This document shows positions 52,757 to 59,312 of a stretch of DNA of 59,312 nucleotides, piece by piece (position 1 is the first letter of the stretch; each line of letters opens with the position of its first letter). The notes beneath the pieces are model-generated. The model searched no databases and had not been told where the DNA came from. It saw nothing but the letters and a program-made list of their open reading frames with translations. The DNA comes from Methylobacterium sp. W2 (GTDB lineage Bacteria > Pseudomonadota > Alphaproteobacteria > Rhizobiales > Beijerinckiaceae): positions 1-59,312 of the forward strand of contig NZ_VMOA01000035.1 in NCBI RefSeq assembly GCF_020662345.1. The letters run 5' to 3'. The position numbers and the translations under genes are program-made.

Positions 52757-54217
52757 TTATTTGCTTGGCTGGCTCAATGGAAATCCGTTGTCCCGGCCCC
52801 AGACGATGGCCTCGGAGCGCTTGTGGACGTCGAGCTTCCGGTAGAGCGACGCCGAATGGTTGCGCACCGTGTTCCTCGATAGGTTGAGCCGCGTGGCGAT
52901 GGCGTCGTCCCCCAGCCCCTGGCAGATCAGGTCGAGGATCTGGCGCTCGCGGACCGAGACGTTGGGGACGATGCCGTCCTTGTGGTCGGCACCCGGCCTG
53001 CGCAGGTTGGCGAGCTTGTCGATGAGCCCGCGGCTGAACCAGGAGGTGTCGGCCATCACCGCCTCGACGGCCTCGAACAGTTCGCGCTCCGTGCGCTTCC
53101 GCTCGGTGATGTCCTGCAGCACCATCAGGGCGAAGGTCTCGGAGCCGATCTCCACCCGCTCCGCCGAGACCAGGCAATCGAGGTTGGTGCCGTCCTCGTG
53201 CTTGAGGCAGACCTCCAGCCCGAGCACGTAACCGGTGCGTGCCACCGCCGACTCGAACTTGATCCGGGCTGCCTCGTGAACCCAGAGTCCGAGATCCGCC
53301 GGCGAACGCCCGGACGCCTTGTCGGCGCCGTAGCCGAACACCCGGGTGAAGGCCTCGTTGACGCCGGTCACGGCAAAGCCGTCGGCGCGTGCCAGGAGGG
53401 TCGGCACCGGGGTCATGTTGAACGCCTTAGCGAAGCGCTCCTCGCTCTGGCGTAGCGCGGTCTCCGCCTTCCGGCGCAGGTCCAGGTCGGCGAAGCTGAA
53501 CAGCATGCAGGGCTCGTCGCCCAGGTCGATGGGCTGGCCGGCGACGATGACGTAGCGGCTGCCCCCGTCAGGCAGGTTGAGGCAGGCTTCCATCTGCGGG
53601 ATGGTGCCGCCGCTGTTGAGGCGCGAGATCGCCAAGTCCCGACTGCGGGCGCCGGCCAGCACGTCGACCTCGTAGACGCTGCGGCCGATGACGGCGTCGC
53701 GGGTGTAACCGGTCATCTCCAGGAAGCCGAGGTTGACCTTGACGTGGCGCAGGTCCGAGAGCCGGCAGATCACCGCCGGGGCCGGGTTCGCGTTGAAGGT
53801 GGCCTCGAAGCGCTCCTCGGCCTCGAACTGGTCGGACACGTCCTTGAGGATGAGGGCGAGACAGCTCGGATTGCCCTCGCGGTCGGTGGCGACCAGGCTG
53901 CGCAGGGAGTGGACGAAGTCGACGTCCGGCCGGTCGGTTCGCTTCACGTCGACGATGACGTCGTGGAAGCGCTCGCCCGAGACGACGCGCTCCATCGGGT
54001 AATGGTTCGGGGTGTGGTTGTTGCGGTAGCGCAGGGCGAAACGCGCGCGGTAGGCCTCGACGGTCTCGCCGAGCTCGCCGACGGTCTCCGCGCCGTGCAT
54101 CGCGAGCGCGGCGTCGTTGGCGTAGGCGATGGTCTGGTCGGGCTCGACCCGGATCACGCCCTCGCTGAGGCCGGCGATGATCTGCCGAAGCTCATGCCTG
54201 TCGACGCCTACCGTCAC
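52757..54217 (-). CDS. PAS-PAS-PAS-LuxR transcriptional regulator
   Basis: A 486-residue cytoplasmic regulator started by GTG at 54217 after GGGAGGGTGG. Three PAS-type sensor segments are arrayed at about 15-125, 130-250 and 260-385 (EGVIRVEPDQTIAYANDAAL; VKVNLGFLEMTGYTRDAVIG; VNEAFTRVFGYGADKASGRS). A LuxR HTH ends it (VSVRERQILDLICQGLGDDA ... RNTVRNHSASLYRKLDVHKR). No kinase or receiver domain is present, so the PAS units themselves must sense the signal. It stands at the head of the CsbD gene run and is the most likely local regulator. Confidence 0.88.
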   Translation of the reverse strand: MTVGVDRHELRQIIAGLSEGVIRVEPDQTIAYANDAALAMHGAETVGELGETVEAYRARFALRYRNNHTPNHYPMERVVSGERFHDVIVDVKRTDRPDVDFVHSLRSLVATDREGNPSCLALILKDVSDQFEAEERFEATFNANPAPAVICRLSDLRHVKVNLGFLEMTGYTRDAVIGRSVYEVDVLAGARSRDLAISRLNSGGTIPQMEACLNLPDGGSRYVIVAGQPIDLGDEPCMLFSFADLDLRRKAETALRQSEERFAKAFNMTPVPTLLARADGFAVTGVNEAFTRVFGYGADKASGRSPADLGLWVHEAARIKFESAVARTGYVLGLEVCLKHEDGTNLDCLVSAERVEIGSETFALMVLQDITERKRTERELFEAVEAVMADTSWFSRGLIDKLANLRRPGADHKDGIVPNVSVRERQILDLICQGLGDDAIATRLNLSRNTVRNHSASLYRKLDVHKRSEAIVWGRDNGFPLSQPSK

Positions 54218-54256
54218 CTTCGACCACCCTCCCACTGCTTGGATCAAGCCGAGCCG

Positions 54257-54283
54257 TAACAGGGGATGGCGGGGGACGGTTCC
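54257..54283 (-). promoter_or_regulatory. Candidate EcfG-type (general stress) promoter for the PAS-LuxR gene
   Basis: The minus strand reads GGAAC, 17 bases, then TGTT. The general stress sigma consensus in alphaproteobacteria is GGAAC-N16/17-CGTT, so only one -10 position differs. It lies about 40-66 bases upstream of the start codon. No other gene of the cluster showed such a site by eye. Confidence 0.4.
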
Positions 54284-55026
54284 GCGGCAAGTCAGCAATC
54301 TTCTGGTATATCTGGATCATTGACGTGAACGTGACCGATCAGCCACAAACTGAGACGCAAAGTCCACCGTAGAGGGGGCGGACACACCCGGTCATTATCC
54401 GGGAGAAGGACAAATTCCTCCGTATGTACTTAAGCATCATCTCTGAAAGACCTTCGCGCAGCGAGGGATTGCCCCGTCATGTCTCGGACCTGATCGGACG
54501 GCGGCTGGACGTGCTCATTCCAAGAACGGACGCGGTCGATCCGAATACGGAGCCGCGTGCCCCTTGCCCGTGCCCCTTGCCGCGCAGGTCCATGCCGCCC
54601 TGGACAGCTCTCTGCGGGACCGCGCGCCAGCCGAGCGGCCGGCGTTCTGGAAGGCCGTCGCGCTCGGCTACGGCGGGAATTGCGAGAGCCCGGCCGGATG
54701 CCCCACGCAGCTCCCCTCCCTGACGTCGCCATAGCCGGCGATCGACTATGCACGGGTCCGGACTGACGCGACGCATACTGTATTTTACCAAGTCAGGGCC
54801 TGCCAAAATGATGCATCCGCATCATTGAGCCAGCTTGGGACAGTCATATCTCACAGTCATCGCAGAACGCATCCAGGCGAACGGCGAGTGAATCCCGAAG
54901 TTCTGCCGGGCCCCAAGAGTCCCCCCGATCAGGTCCGGCATGGCCGCAGGGCCGGGCGTCGTGCCGCTCCGGGCGCACGTTCGGCCCGTAGGCCATCCAT
55001 CACCCGCAACCCTGGAGGATCCCACG
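54284..55026. other. Intergenic stretch between PAS-LuxR and microprotein genes
   Basis: About 740 bases with no supported gene; small frames in both strands lack ribosome sites. It includes the inverted repeat AATGATGC-ATCC-GCATCATT at 54807-54826, which contains the ATCCGCATCAT 11-mer seen in the 33-34 kb zone. Confidence 0.5.
54807..54826. repeat. Perfect inverted repeat containing the 11-mer
   Basis: Eight-base arms AATGATGC and GCATCATT flank ATCC. The element contains ATCCGCATCAT (54815-54825), found at three other positions in the window. Confidence 0.7.
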
Positions 55027-55233
55027 ATGGCCAATCCCGGCATGCCCGATCCCATCCCCGGTGGTGACATCCCGTCGGAGCCGCCGCCGCGTCCGTTCCC
55101 GGGCGAACGCCCACTCGGGCCGGACGAGCCATCCGCGCCCTACGAGGACGCGCCTGTCGACGAGCCGGTGGAGCCAGGCACCGGCCCCGATCATCGGCCA
55201 GGGGCGCCCACGGACCCGGGGATACGCGCCTGA
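55027..55233 (+). CDS. Proline-rich acidic protein (68 aa)
   Basis: Begins MANPGMPDPIPGGDIPSEPP with GGAGG nine bases before the ATG. Pro, Asp and Glu dominate; there is no signal peptide or membrane segment, and the chain is predicted disordered. It resembles the 46-residue protein at 43375-43515 in style. Function unknown. Confidence 0.5.
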   Translation: MANPGMPDPIPGGDIPSEPPPRPFPGERPLGPDEPSAPYEDAPVDEPVEPGTGPDHRPGAPTDPGIRA

Positions 55234-55444
55234 GCATGGTCGTGCAGGCCTACGAGACGCAGGCCATCCAGGAAGCCATCGAATCCGGAACGGGCGCCTC
55301 GTCGGCTCCATCAGGAGCGGACTGGCTAGCATCGCCGTCGAGGGGCGACTCAGGTCATCCGGCGGTTCGGGACGCTGGGACCTTGCCGGTCCGATCTCCT
55401 GCAGCGGCCGTTGGACGGCGAGCAGGTCAGGGTAATGTGGCAAC

Positions 55445-55474
55445 ACTGACCCTGACCTATGAGTCAGGGTCAGT
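55445..55474. terminator. Perfect 12-bp inverted repeat
   Basis: ACTGACCCTGAC and GTCAGGGTCAGT surround a 6-base loop. No T-run follows on either side, so factor-independent termination is doubtful. It lies between a plus-strand microprotein gene and the convergent DUF3829-type gene (stop at 55545), where a bidirectional terminator would be useful. Confidence 0.4.
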
Positions 55475-55544
55475 GAAGTGTCGTATAATCGGGCGGAAAG
55501 AGCGTCAGGCCGGATGAGTACGTCGCGATTTCCGGCGAAGAATC

Positions 55545-56846
55545 TCAGCTCGGACGCACTCGGCCCTCGTTCTTTTGACAGGATTCCAAGTCGCGGACCG
55601 AACGATTGTAGACCTCATTGAAACGTTGCGCCGGCTGGCTCGGATCACCCTTCGCGCGAATGTCCCGGGCGACATCCCGGCCGTGCCCGATCAGGCTCGC
55701 GACCGTCTCCGTATAGCCGGTGCAGGATGAGTTCGCCTTCGGGCTCATGCCATCGAAGGTCGTACCAAGCTGGCGATTGGCGTTGGAAACGTCGCCGAGG
55801 GCGGCCAGGAAGGGGGCGACATCCGCTTTGGGACCGAGTGCCTCGAACTGCCGGACCGCGCGGCGCAGCGTGAGGCTGGTGGAGAGGAGGCGCCGTGCCG
55901 GCGCATCGTCCGGCATGACCTCCACGCGTCGCTCGTCCCGGGCGATCTCGCGCTCGAACAGGGCCGTGCCGAACGCGTCCATCGCCCTGGCGGCCACTTC
56001 GACCCGGGGAACCAGGATCGCGTGCTGCTCGCGGGCGAACTTGAAGCCATCCTCCTTGAACTCCCGCGTGACCTGATAGCGCGTGAGCTCCTTCAGGGTG
56101 GGATTGACCTCGCGCAGGGCTGCCAACAGCCGGGCGGCCTGCGCATCGACCTCGGGCACGACGCCCGGCAACGCGACGGCCTTCTCCAACTCCACGATGA
56201 CCCCGTCGAAATCTGTGATGCCGAAATGGTACCAGGCATTGGCGCCGAGCTTCGTGCCGAGCTTGAGCACCCGTTCGTTGTCGCGCCGGTAATCGGCCAG
56301 TTGCTGCGTCAGCGGATGGGACCGGACGAGGTGGTTCTGTGCCTCCGTGTAAGCATTGGCCTTCGCCAGAGCCTGAGCCTCGGGCGTTTGCGCCGGCGCC
56401 GGGCGGACGGTCGCCCGCGCCGAGCCGGGCGGCGGTGGCGGGCTCTGCAACAGGGCCTGGGAGGCCGCGGGTGCAGCGGGAAAATCGCACTTGAACGCGT
56501 CAAACAGGCTCTTGCGCACGGCCTCATGGGCCTGGGCGCACTGATAGGCCACGGTCGCGCGCGCCGCTTCGTTGCGCGCGACGGTGTCCCGGAAGCTCTC
56601 GCGCATCGTGCCGATGCCCTGGCGGATGCCGGGGCGAGCGGCCTCCGGCACGCCGGGGCTGGCGGCGCACTGGGCATAGGCGGCGAGGAAGGCGTCGCAG
56701 CTCTCCACGCCCACAGGTGTCACCGGCGTGACTGCGCGAGCAGGCGTGGTCGCGCACCCGACCAGGATGGCCACCACGGGGAGGACATCACGAAACGATC
56801 CGCACCCGAGTGCCCGTTCTCCCAGTATCCATGCCGGTCCTCGCAT
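55545..56846 (-). CDS. DUF3829-like lipoprotein
   Basis: A 433-residue exported protein. The signal ends with the lipobox-like VAILVGCATT, so it is probably a lipoprotein. After a Pro-rich linker (about 120-145), the C-terminal 280 residues are helical and match DUF3829 in general plan (QNHLVRSHPLTQQLADYRRD, KLGANAWYHFGITDFDGVIV). The ATG at 56846 is chosen from the ribosome site AAAGGGACGGGA. The function is unknown; related YiiG-type proteins are uncharacterised lipoproteins. Confidence 0.65.
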   Translation of the reverse strand: MRGPAWILGERALGCGSFRDVLPVVAILVGCATTPARAVTPVTPVGVESCDAFLAAYAQCAASPGVPEAARPGIRQGIGTMRESFRDTVARNEAARATVAYQCAQAHEAVRKSLFDAFKCDFPAAPAASQALLQSPPPPPGSARATVRPAPAQTPEAQALAKANAYTEAQNHLVRSHPLTQQLADYRRDNERVLKLGTKLGANAWYHFGITDFDGVIVELEKAVALPGVVPEVDAQAARLLAALREVNPTLKELTRYQVTREFKEDGFKFAREQHAILVPRVEVAARAMDAFGTALFEREIARDERRVEVMPDDAPARRLLSTSLTLRRAVRQFEALGPKADVAPFLAALGDVSNANRQLGTTFDGMSPKANSSCTGYTETVASLIGHGRDVARDIRAKGDPSQPAQRFNEVYNRSVRDLESCQKNEGRVRPS

Positions 56847-56855
56847 TCCCGTCCC

Positions 56856-56891
56856 TTTCGTTGAAGCGCCAAGTTTCGTTGAAGCGCCAAG
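56856..56891. repeat. 18-bp tandem duplication upstream of the lipoprotein gene
   Basis: TTTCGTTGAAGCGCCAAG occurs twice in direct succession, ending ten bases before the lipoprotein start on the minus strand. The duplication sits in its 5' leader, so it could alter ribosome access. Confidence 0.85.
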
Positions 56892-57016
56892 CGGGACCCT
56901 CGCAAGGTCCCGCCGCTTGCCGGCCGCTGAATCCGGTTGGCCCGCGCCGTTGGAACCATCCCCATGCCATGCGTGTGTCGACCGCCTCGCGCCACCACGA
57001 CGGCACAGGGCTACTG

Positions 57017-57649
57017 TCACGCTGCCGAGGTCCAGCCGATCGCCGCCGTCAGCGGATCGCTGAAGCCATGCTCCGGGATCAACGCGCGCACCTCGGTCCG
57101 GACGAAGCCGGCGTCCTGCAGAAAGCGTTCGACCAGTCGCGCGCGCGCCGCCCCATCCAGGGCGTTCCAGATCGCCACGGCCTTGGTGGGGAAGCATCGG
57201 TTCGAGAAGCTGATGACCACCGGTGCTCCCGGGCGCAACACGCGCACGACGTCGGACAGCACAGCGATGGGCCTCTGCAGATACTGGATTGAGACGCAGA
57301 TCAACACCGTGTCGACGCTCGCCCCGTCCAGGGGAAGGTGGGGCTCGGCGTTCAGATCCTGAACGAAGTGCTGGGTCAGGCGGGGGTTCGCCGCGAGTTC
57401 CGCGGCGTTCAAGCCATGGCCGATGACCCGCGCGAAGGTCATGTCCTCCGGCAGGTGGCTGACCCAACTCGACATCAGATCCAGAATCGTTCCTCCGACC
57501 GGAACGACGTCCCGGTAAAGGTTCGTGACCGCCGCGATGGCCGCGTCATCGATATGCGTGACGAAGCGCGGTTGCCGGTAGAACAGCGGATCAGGGCTCG
57601 GATCGCCTTTGGCGAAGGCCTCGGGCGGGAAACCTGGAAACCGTTTCAT
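57017..57649 (-). CDS. Class I SAM-dependent methyltransferase
   Basis: A 210-residue enzyme. The SAM-binding motif reads VPVGGTILDLMSSWVSHLPE, a slightly degenerate form of the usual glycine-rich loop; motif post-I is RVIGHGLNAAELAANP; and the acidic motif reads ASVDTVLICVSIQYLQRPIA. Similar proteins are annotated as methyltransferase type 11. The substrate is unknown. The gene stands alone on the minus strand between the lipoprotein and globin genes. Confidence 0.8.
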   Translation of the reverse strand: MKRFPGFPPEAFAKGDPSPDPLFYRQPRFVTHIDDAAIAAVTNLYRDVVPVGGTILDLMSSWVSHLPEDMTFARVIGHGLNAAELAANPRLTQHFVQDLNAEPHLPLDGASVDTVLICVSIQYLQRPIAVLSDVVRVLRPGAPVVISFSNRCFPTKAVAIWNALDGAARARLVERFLQDAGFVRTEVRALIPEHGFSDPLTAAIGWTSAA

Positions 57650-57840
57650 GGGAGTCTCGCGCTGCCTGCCGCCCAGACGCCGGCCGAAGGCGGATCGTAG
57701 GGCGCGATCCCGCCAGCGGACATCAGGGTGGGGTGCAACGGCGCTGCCGGGCGATCGATCCTTCCCACGGGGTGCGATTCTTCCATGGGTGGAACCGGTG
57801 TCAGGGGTTGCCGCACCACAGGCGGGCAGCGCACCTGATC

Positions 57841-58233
57841 TCAGGGGTCTCGCTGCAGAGATGCCGGTCTGAAGAACAGGCCCGCTTGCAGGCTGTCGCC
57901 GATCCGGTTCGCACGCTCGGTCAGGAGCACCGCCACCTCGGCAGGAAACCTCTGCCGGGCCGTCTCCTCGAACAGGGCCAGCCATCGGGCAAAGTGGGCG
58001 GGGGTCAACGCACCGAGCCCCTGATGTTTGTCGAACGGATTGCCCTTGTAGCGGCCGGCTCTCAACAGCACCGAGGACCAGAAATCCTGGATCACCGCGA
58101 GGTGGCGCGGCCAATCCTCATCCGGGATGGCACGGGCAAAAACCGGCCCGATCAGGGGATCGCGCTGCACCTTAGCATAGAAGGCGGTCAGGAAGGTTTG
58201 GAGGCTCGCTTCCGTGAGGGTGTCGGTGAGCAT
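57841..58233 (-). CDS. Group 3 truncated haemoglobin
   Basis: A 130-residue globin. FLTAFYAKVQRDPLIGPVFA, QDFWSSVLLRAGRYKGNPFD, HQGLGALTPAHFARWLALFE and the terminal helix are typical for group 3. The proximal His is probably that in LTPAHFARWL. Members bind oxygen or nitric oxide and often occur in stress conditions. The ribosome site is poor, so the start is tentative. An IS3 relic begins 98 bases upstream. Confidence 0.8.
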   Translation of the reverse strand: MLTDTLTEASLQTFLTAFYAKVQRDPLIGPVFARAIPDEDWPRHLAVIQDFWSSVLLRAGRYKGNPFDKHQGLGALTPAHFARWLALFEETARQRFPAEVAVLLTERANRIGDSLQAGLFFRPASLQRDP

Positions 58234-58331
58234 CTGGAACCAACCCAAGGTGACACGAGGCGGGACTGCCAAGCCTGTATCCGGAAATGAGTGTCGGAAG
58301 CCGGAAGACGCTGGCGCGGGTGATGCGATGC

Positions 58332-58746
58332 CTGGGATTACCCCGGTTTGGTGGACCCTGAGAACGCTTTCGCGTGAGGTGTTTGTCCAAATGTGGAAGA
58401 GCGGCCCGCCATACCCAAGCGCGTTCCGCCGACAGATGGTCGAGTTGGCCCGCGCCGGCGGTGATCCCAACGCTCTGGCTCGCGGGTTCGAGCCCTCCGC
58501 GCAGGCCCTTCGCAACGGGGTGGCCGCGGCGGATTGCACGATGGCACGACGCCGGGCTCCTGTTCGATTCGTCGTACCGAGCGAGATCCATTTCTGGCCG
58601 CTACGTCCCCCTGGCACCAACTCGCGCAGCTCCATTGGAACCCATCCACGGATTGCAGAACCGCCGTTTGAGCGACGAGCGAAGCGGGTTTCCAGGACTA
58701 TTTGACGAATACCGCCTATAGCAGCAACGAGGAGCACAGCTGACAA
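58332..58746 (+). mobile_element. IS3-family element relic 2 (left end, orfA start, degraded middle)
   Basis: The left block 58332-58501 matches relic 1. The orfA start at 58391 encodes WKSGPPYPSAFRRQMVELAR and continues EPSAQALRNGVAAAD, a few residues further than relic 1. A 245-base degraded middle, with no recognisable orfB, leads into the repeat at 58747-58817. Confidence 0.7.
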
Positions 58747-58817
58747 CCAAATCTCTGATCGGCAAGCTTTCTTGCGTTTGCAATTACTTAGCGAGGCACT
58801 GGCGGAAGGGGTGTCCG
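58747..58817. repeat. 71-bp repeat at the right of IS3 relic 2
   Basis: Second copy of the 32801-32871 segment, ending TGGCGGAAGGGGTGTCCG. In both loci it is the right neighbour of the same IS3 left end. Confidence 0.65.
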
Positions 58818-58962
58818 TCACACCCAGGTCCTCTCAGTTCCCTGTGAGTCCAAATTCTTCTGTCATAACAGAAACTTAAAGCATTTTGAGCCTATCGAGG
58901 CATGTGAGCGTCCGTTAAGATCCATGTCAATCGTTGGGTTTATGTTGGGGTAGGAAAGGGCA

Positions 58963-59202
58963 ATGGCACGAGCTGTAAAGAAGCTGAGCGCACGAACCGT
59001 TGTGACCCTCAGAGCGACTGGGCGGCACTCCGACGGTGATGGTCTCTACCTAATCGTTGATGCAAGTGGCGCCAAGCGCTGGCTCTTCTTATTTCGGTGG
59101 CAGGGCAAGCTGAAGGAAATGGGACTTGGTGGTCTAACAGCGGTCTCCCTTTCCGATGCACGTGAGAAAGCTGCAGCAGCACGTCATACCAACGGGCGCT
59201 GA
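58963..59202 (+). pseudogene. Tyrosine integrase N-terminal fragment
   Basis: A 79-residue frame with KKLSARTVVTLRATGRHSDG, LYLIVDASGAKRWLFLFRWQ and MGLGGLTAVSLSDAREKAAA, the DUF4102-type arm-binding domain of P4-like integrases. The catalytic domain (R-H-R-Y) is absent: the frame ends in HTNGR where the IS630 transposase tail begins. The preceding 140 bases carry GTTGGGTTTATGTTGGGGTA, as often seen before such genes. Confidence 0.8.
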
Positions 59203-59312
59203 TCATAACCGATGAGCCCATTCGCGCAGTCCGATGGACATGATCTTCCAGGGTTGATCGGTGAGCCTGTTCCAGGCGTTGCAGCCGCGGTCGACGATGT
59301 CCTCGTAGGATG
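59203..59312 (-). mobile_element. IS630-family transposase C-terminus (runs off the window)
   Basis: On the minus strand the frame from the window edge reads YEDIVDRGCNAWNRLTDQPW and ends KIMSIGLREWAHRL, a typical IS630 transposase tail. Its stop is at 59203-59205. The element appears to have inserted into the integrase gene, removing its catalytic part from this side. Confidence 0.8.

Noticed and set aside
55236..55517. 93-codon plus-strand frame just after the Pro-rich microprotein
   Set aside because: It has no ribosome site, runs through the perfect inverted repeat and shows no known domain.
58800..58813. TGGCGGAAGGGGTG as the complement of a tRNA-Ser 3' end, hence an integrase attachment site
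   Set aside because: The same stretch occurs at 32854 as part of a 71-bp repeat attached to an IS3 relic, so an IS end is the better explanation. No tRNA body is present.

Overview
The window looks like a chromosomal segment of a high-GC alphaproteobacterium, most likely Methylobacteriaceae (Methylobacterium or a close relative). This is inferred from the GC-rich codon use, a GCG/CRPN-type small exported protein, a BA14K-family protein, several CsbD proteins, a PAS-LuxR regulator and a PaoC-like molybdoenzyme. No rRNA, tRNA or CRISPR array was seen, so the taxonomy is an inference.

Layout. (1) 1-3700: the end of a PaoC-type molybdenum hydroxylase subunit, a decayed dihydrofolate-reductase-like gene, an EthD-like protein and a MarR/ABM-monooxygenase pair. 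(2) 3925-14111: a minus-strand operon (RidA, MOSC protein, flavin/2Fe-2S reductase, M20 N-carbamoylase) and an MFS transporter, next to a divergent XRE-cupin regulator. Similar candidate operators lie before both transcription units. An N-methyl-amino-acid oxidase and a complete polar amino-acid ABC importer follow. (3) 14196-25993: a minus-strand run of penicillin acylase, M81 peptidase, M20 peptidase and oligopeptide ABC importer (binding protein, two permeases, fused ATPase), with an amidase divergent from it. Together these look like import and hydrolysis of N-acylated or peptide-like amides. (4) 26-28 kb: a small glycosyltransferase-like gene bracketed by two copies of an 80-bp palindromic repeat; a third copy sits inside the amino-acid ABC operon. 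(5) 28461-32588: an ECF sigma/anti-sigma/catalase-like peroxidase/cytochrome b561/FAD monooxygenase operon. (6) 32.6-38 kb: a decayed accessory zone with an IS3 relic, small hypothetical genes and a phage terminase fusion remnant. (7) 37.9-42.8 kb: an FAD monooxygenase, a DsbA-like protein, a GCG/CRPN protein and a two-component system with a shared direct-repeat box.

(8) 43.4-57.6 kb: mostly minus-strand small exported or membrane proteins that suggest an envelope or general stress module. It contains four CsbD-type proteins, YidB-like, BA14K, a Cys-rich protein, a membrane-anchored coiled coil, an orphan TAXI-type receptor with membrane anchors, a PAS-PAS-PAS-LuxR regulator with a candidate EcfG-type promoter, a DUF3829-like lipoprotein and a methyltransferase. 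(9) 57.8-59.3 kb: a truncated haemoglobin, a second IS3 relic, a tyrosine integrase fragment and the C-terminus of an IS630 transposase running off the window edge.

The strongest candidates for undescribed biology are the MOSC/reductase/RidA/carbamoylase operon with its shared operator, the acylase-M81-M20-Opp assemblage, the 80-bp palindromic repeat family and the orphan TAXI/CsbD stress module.
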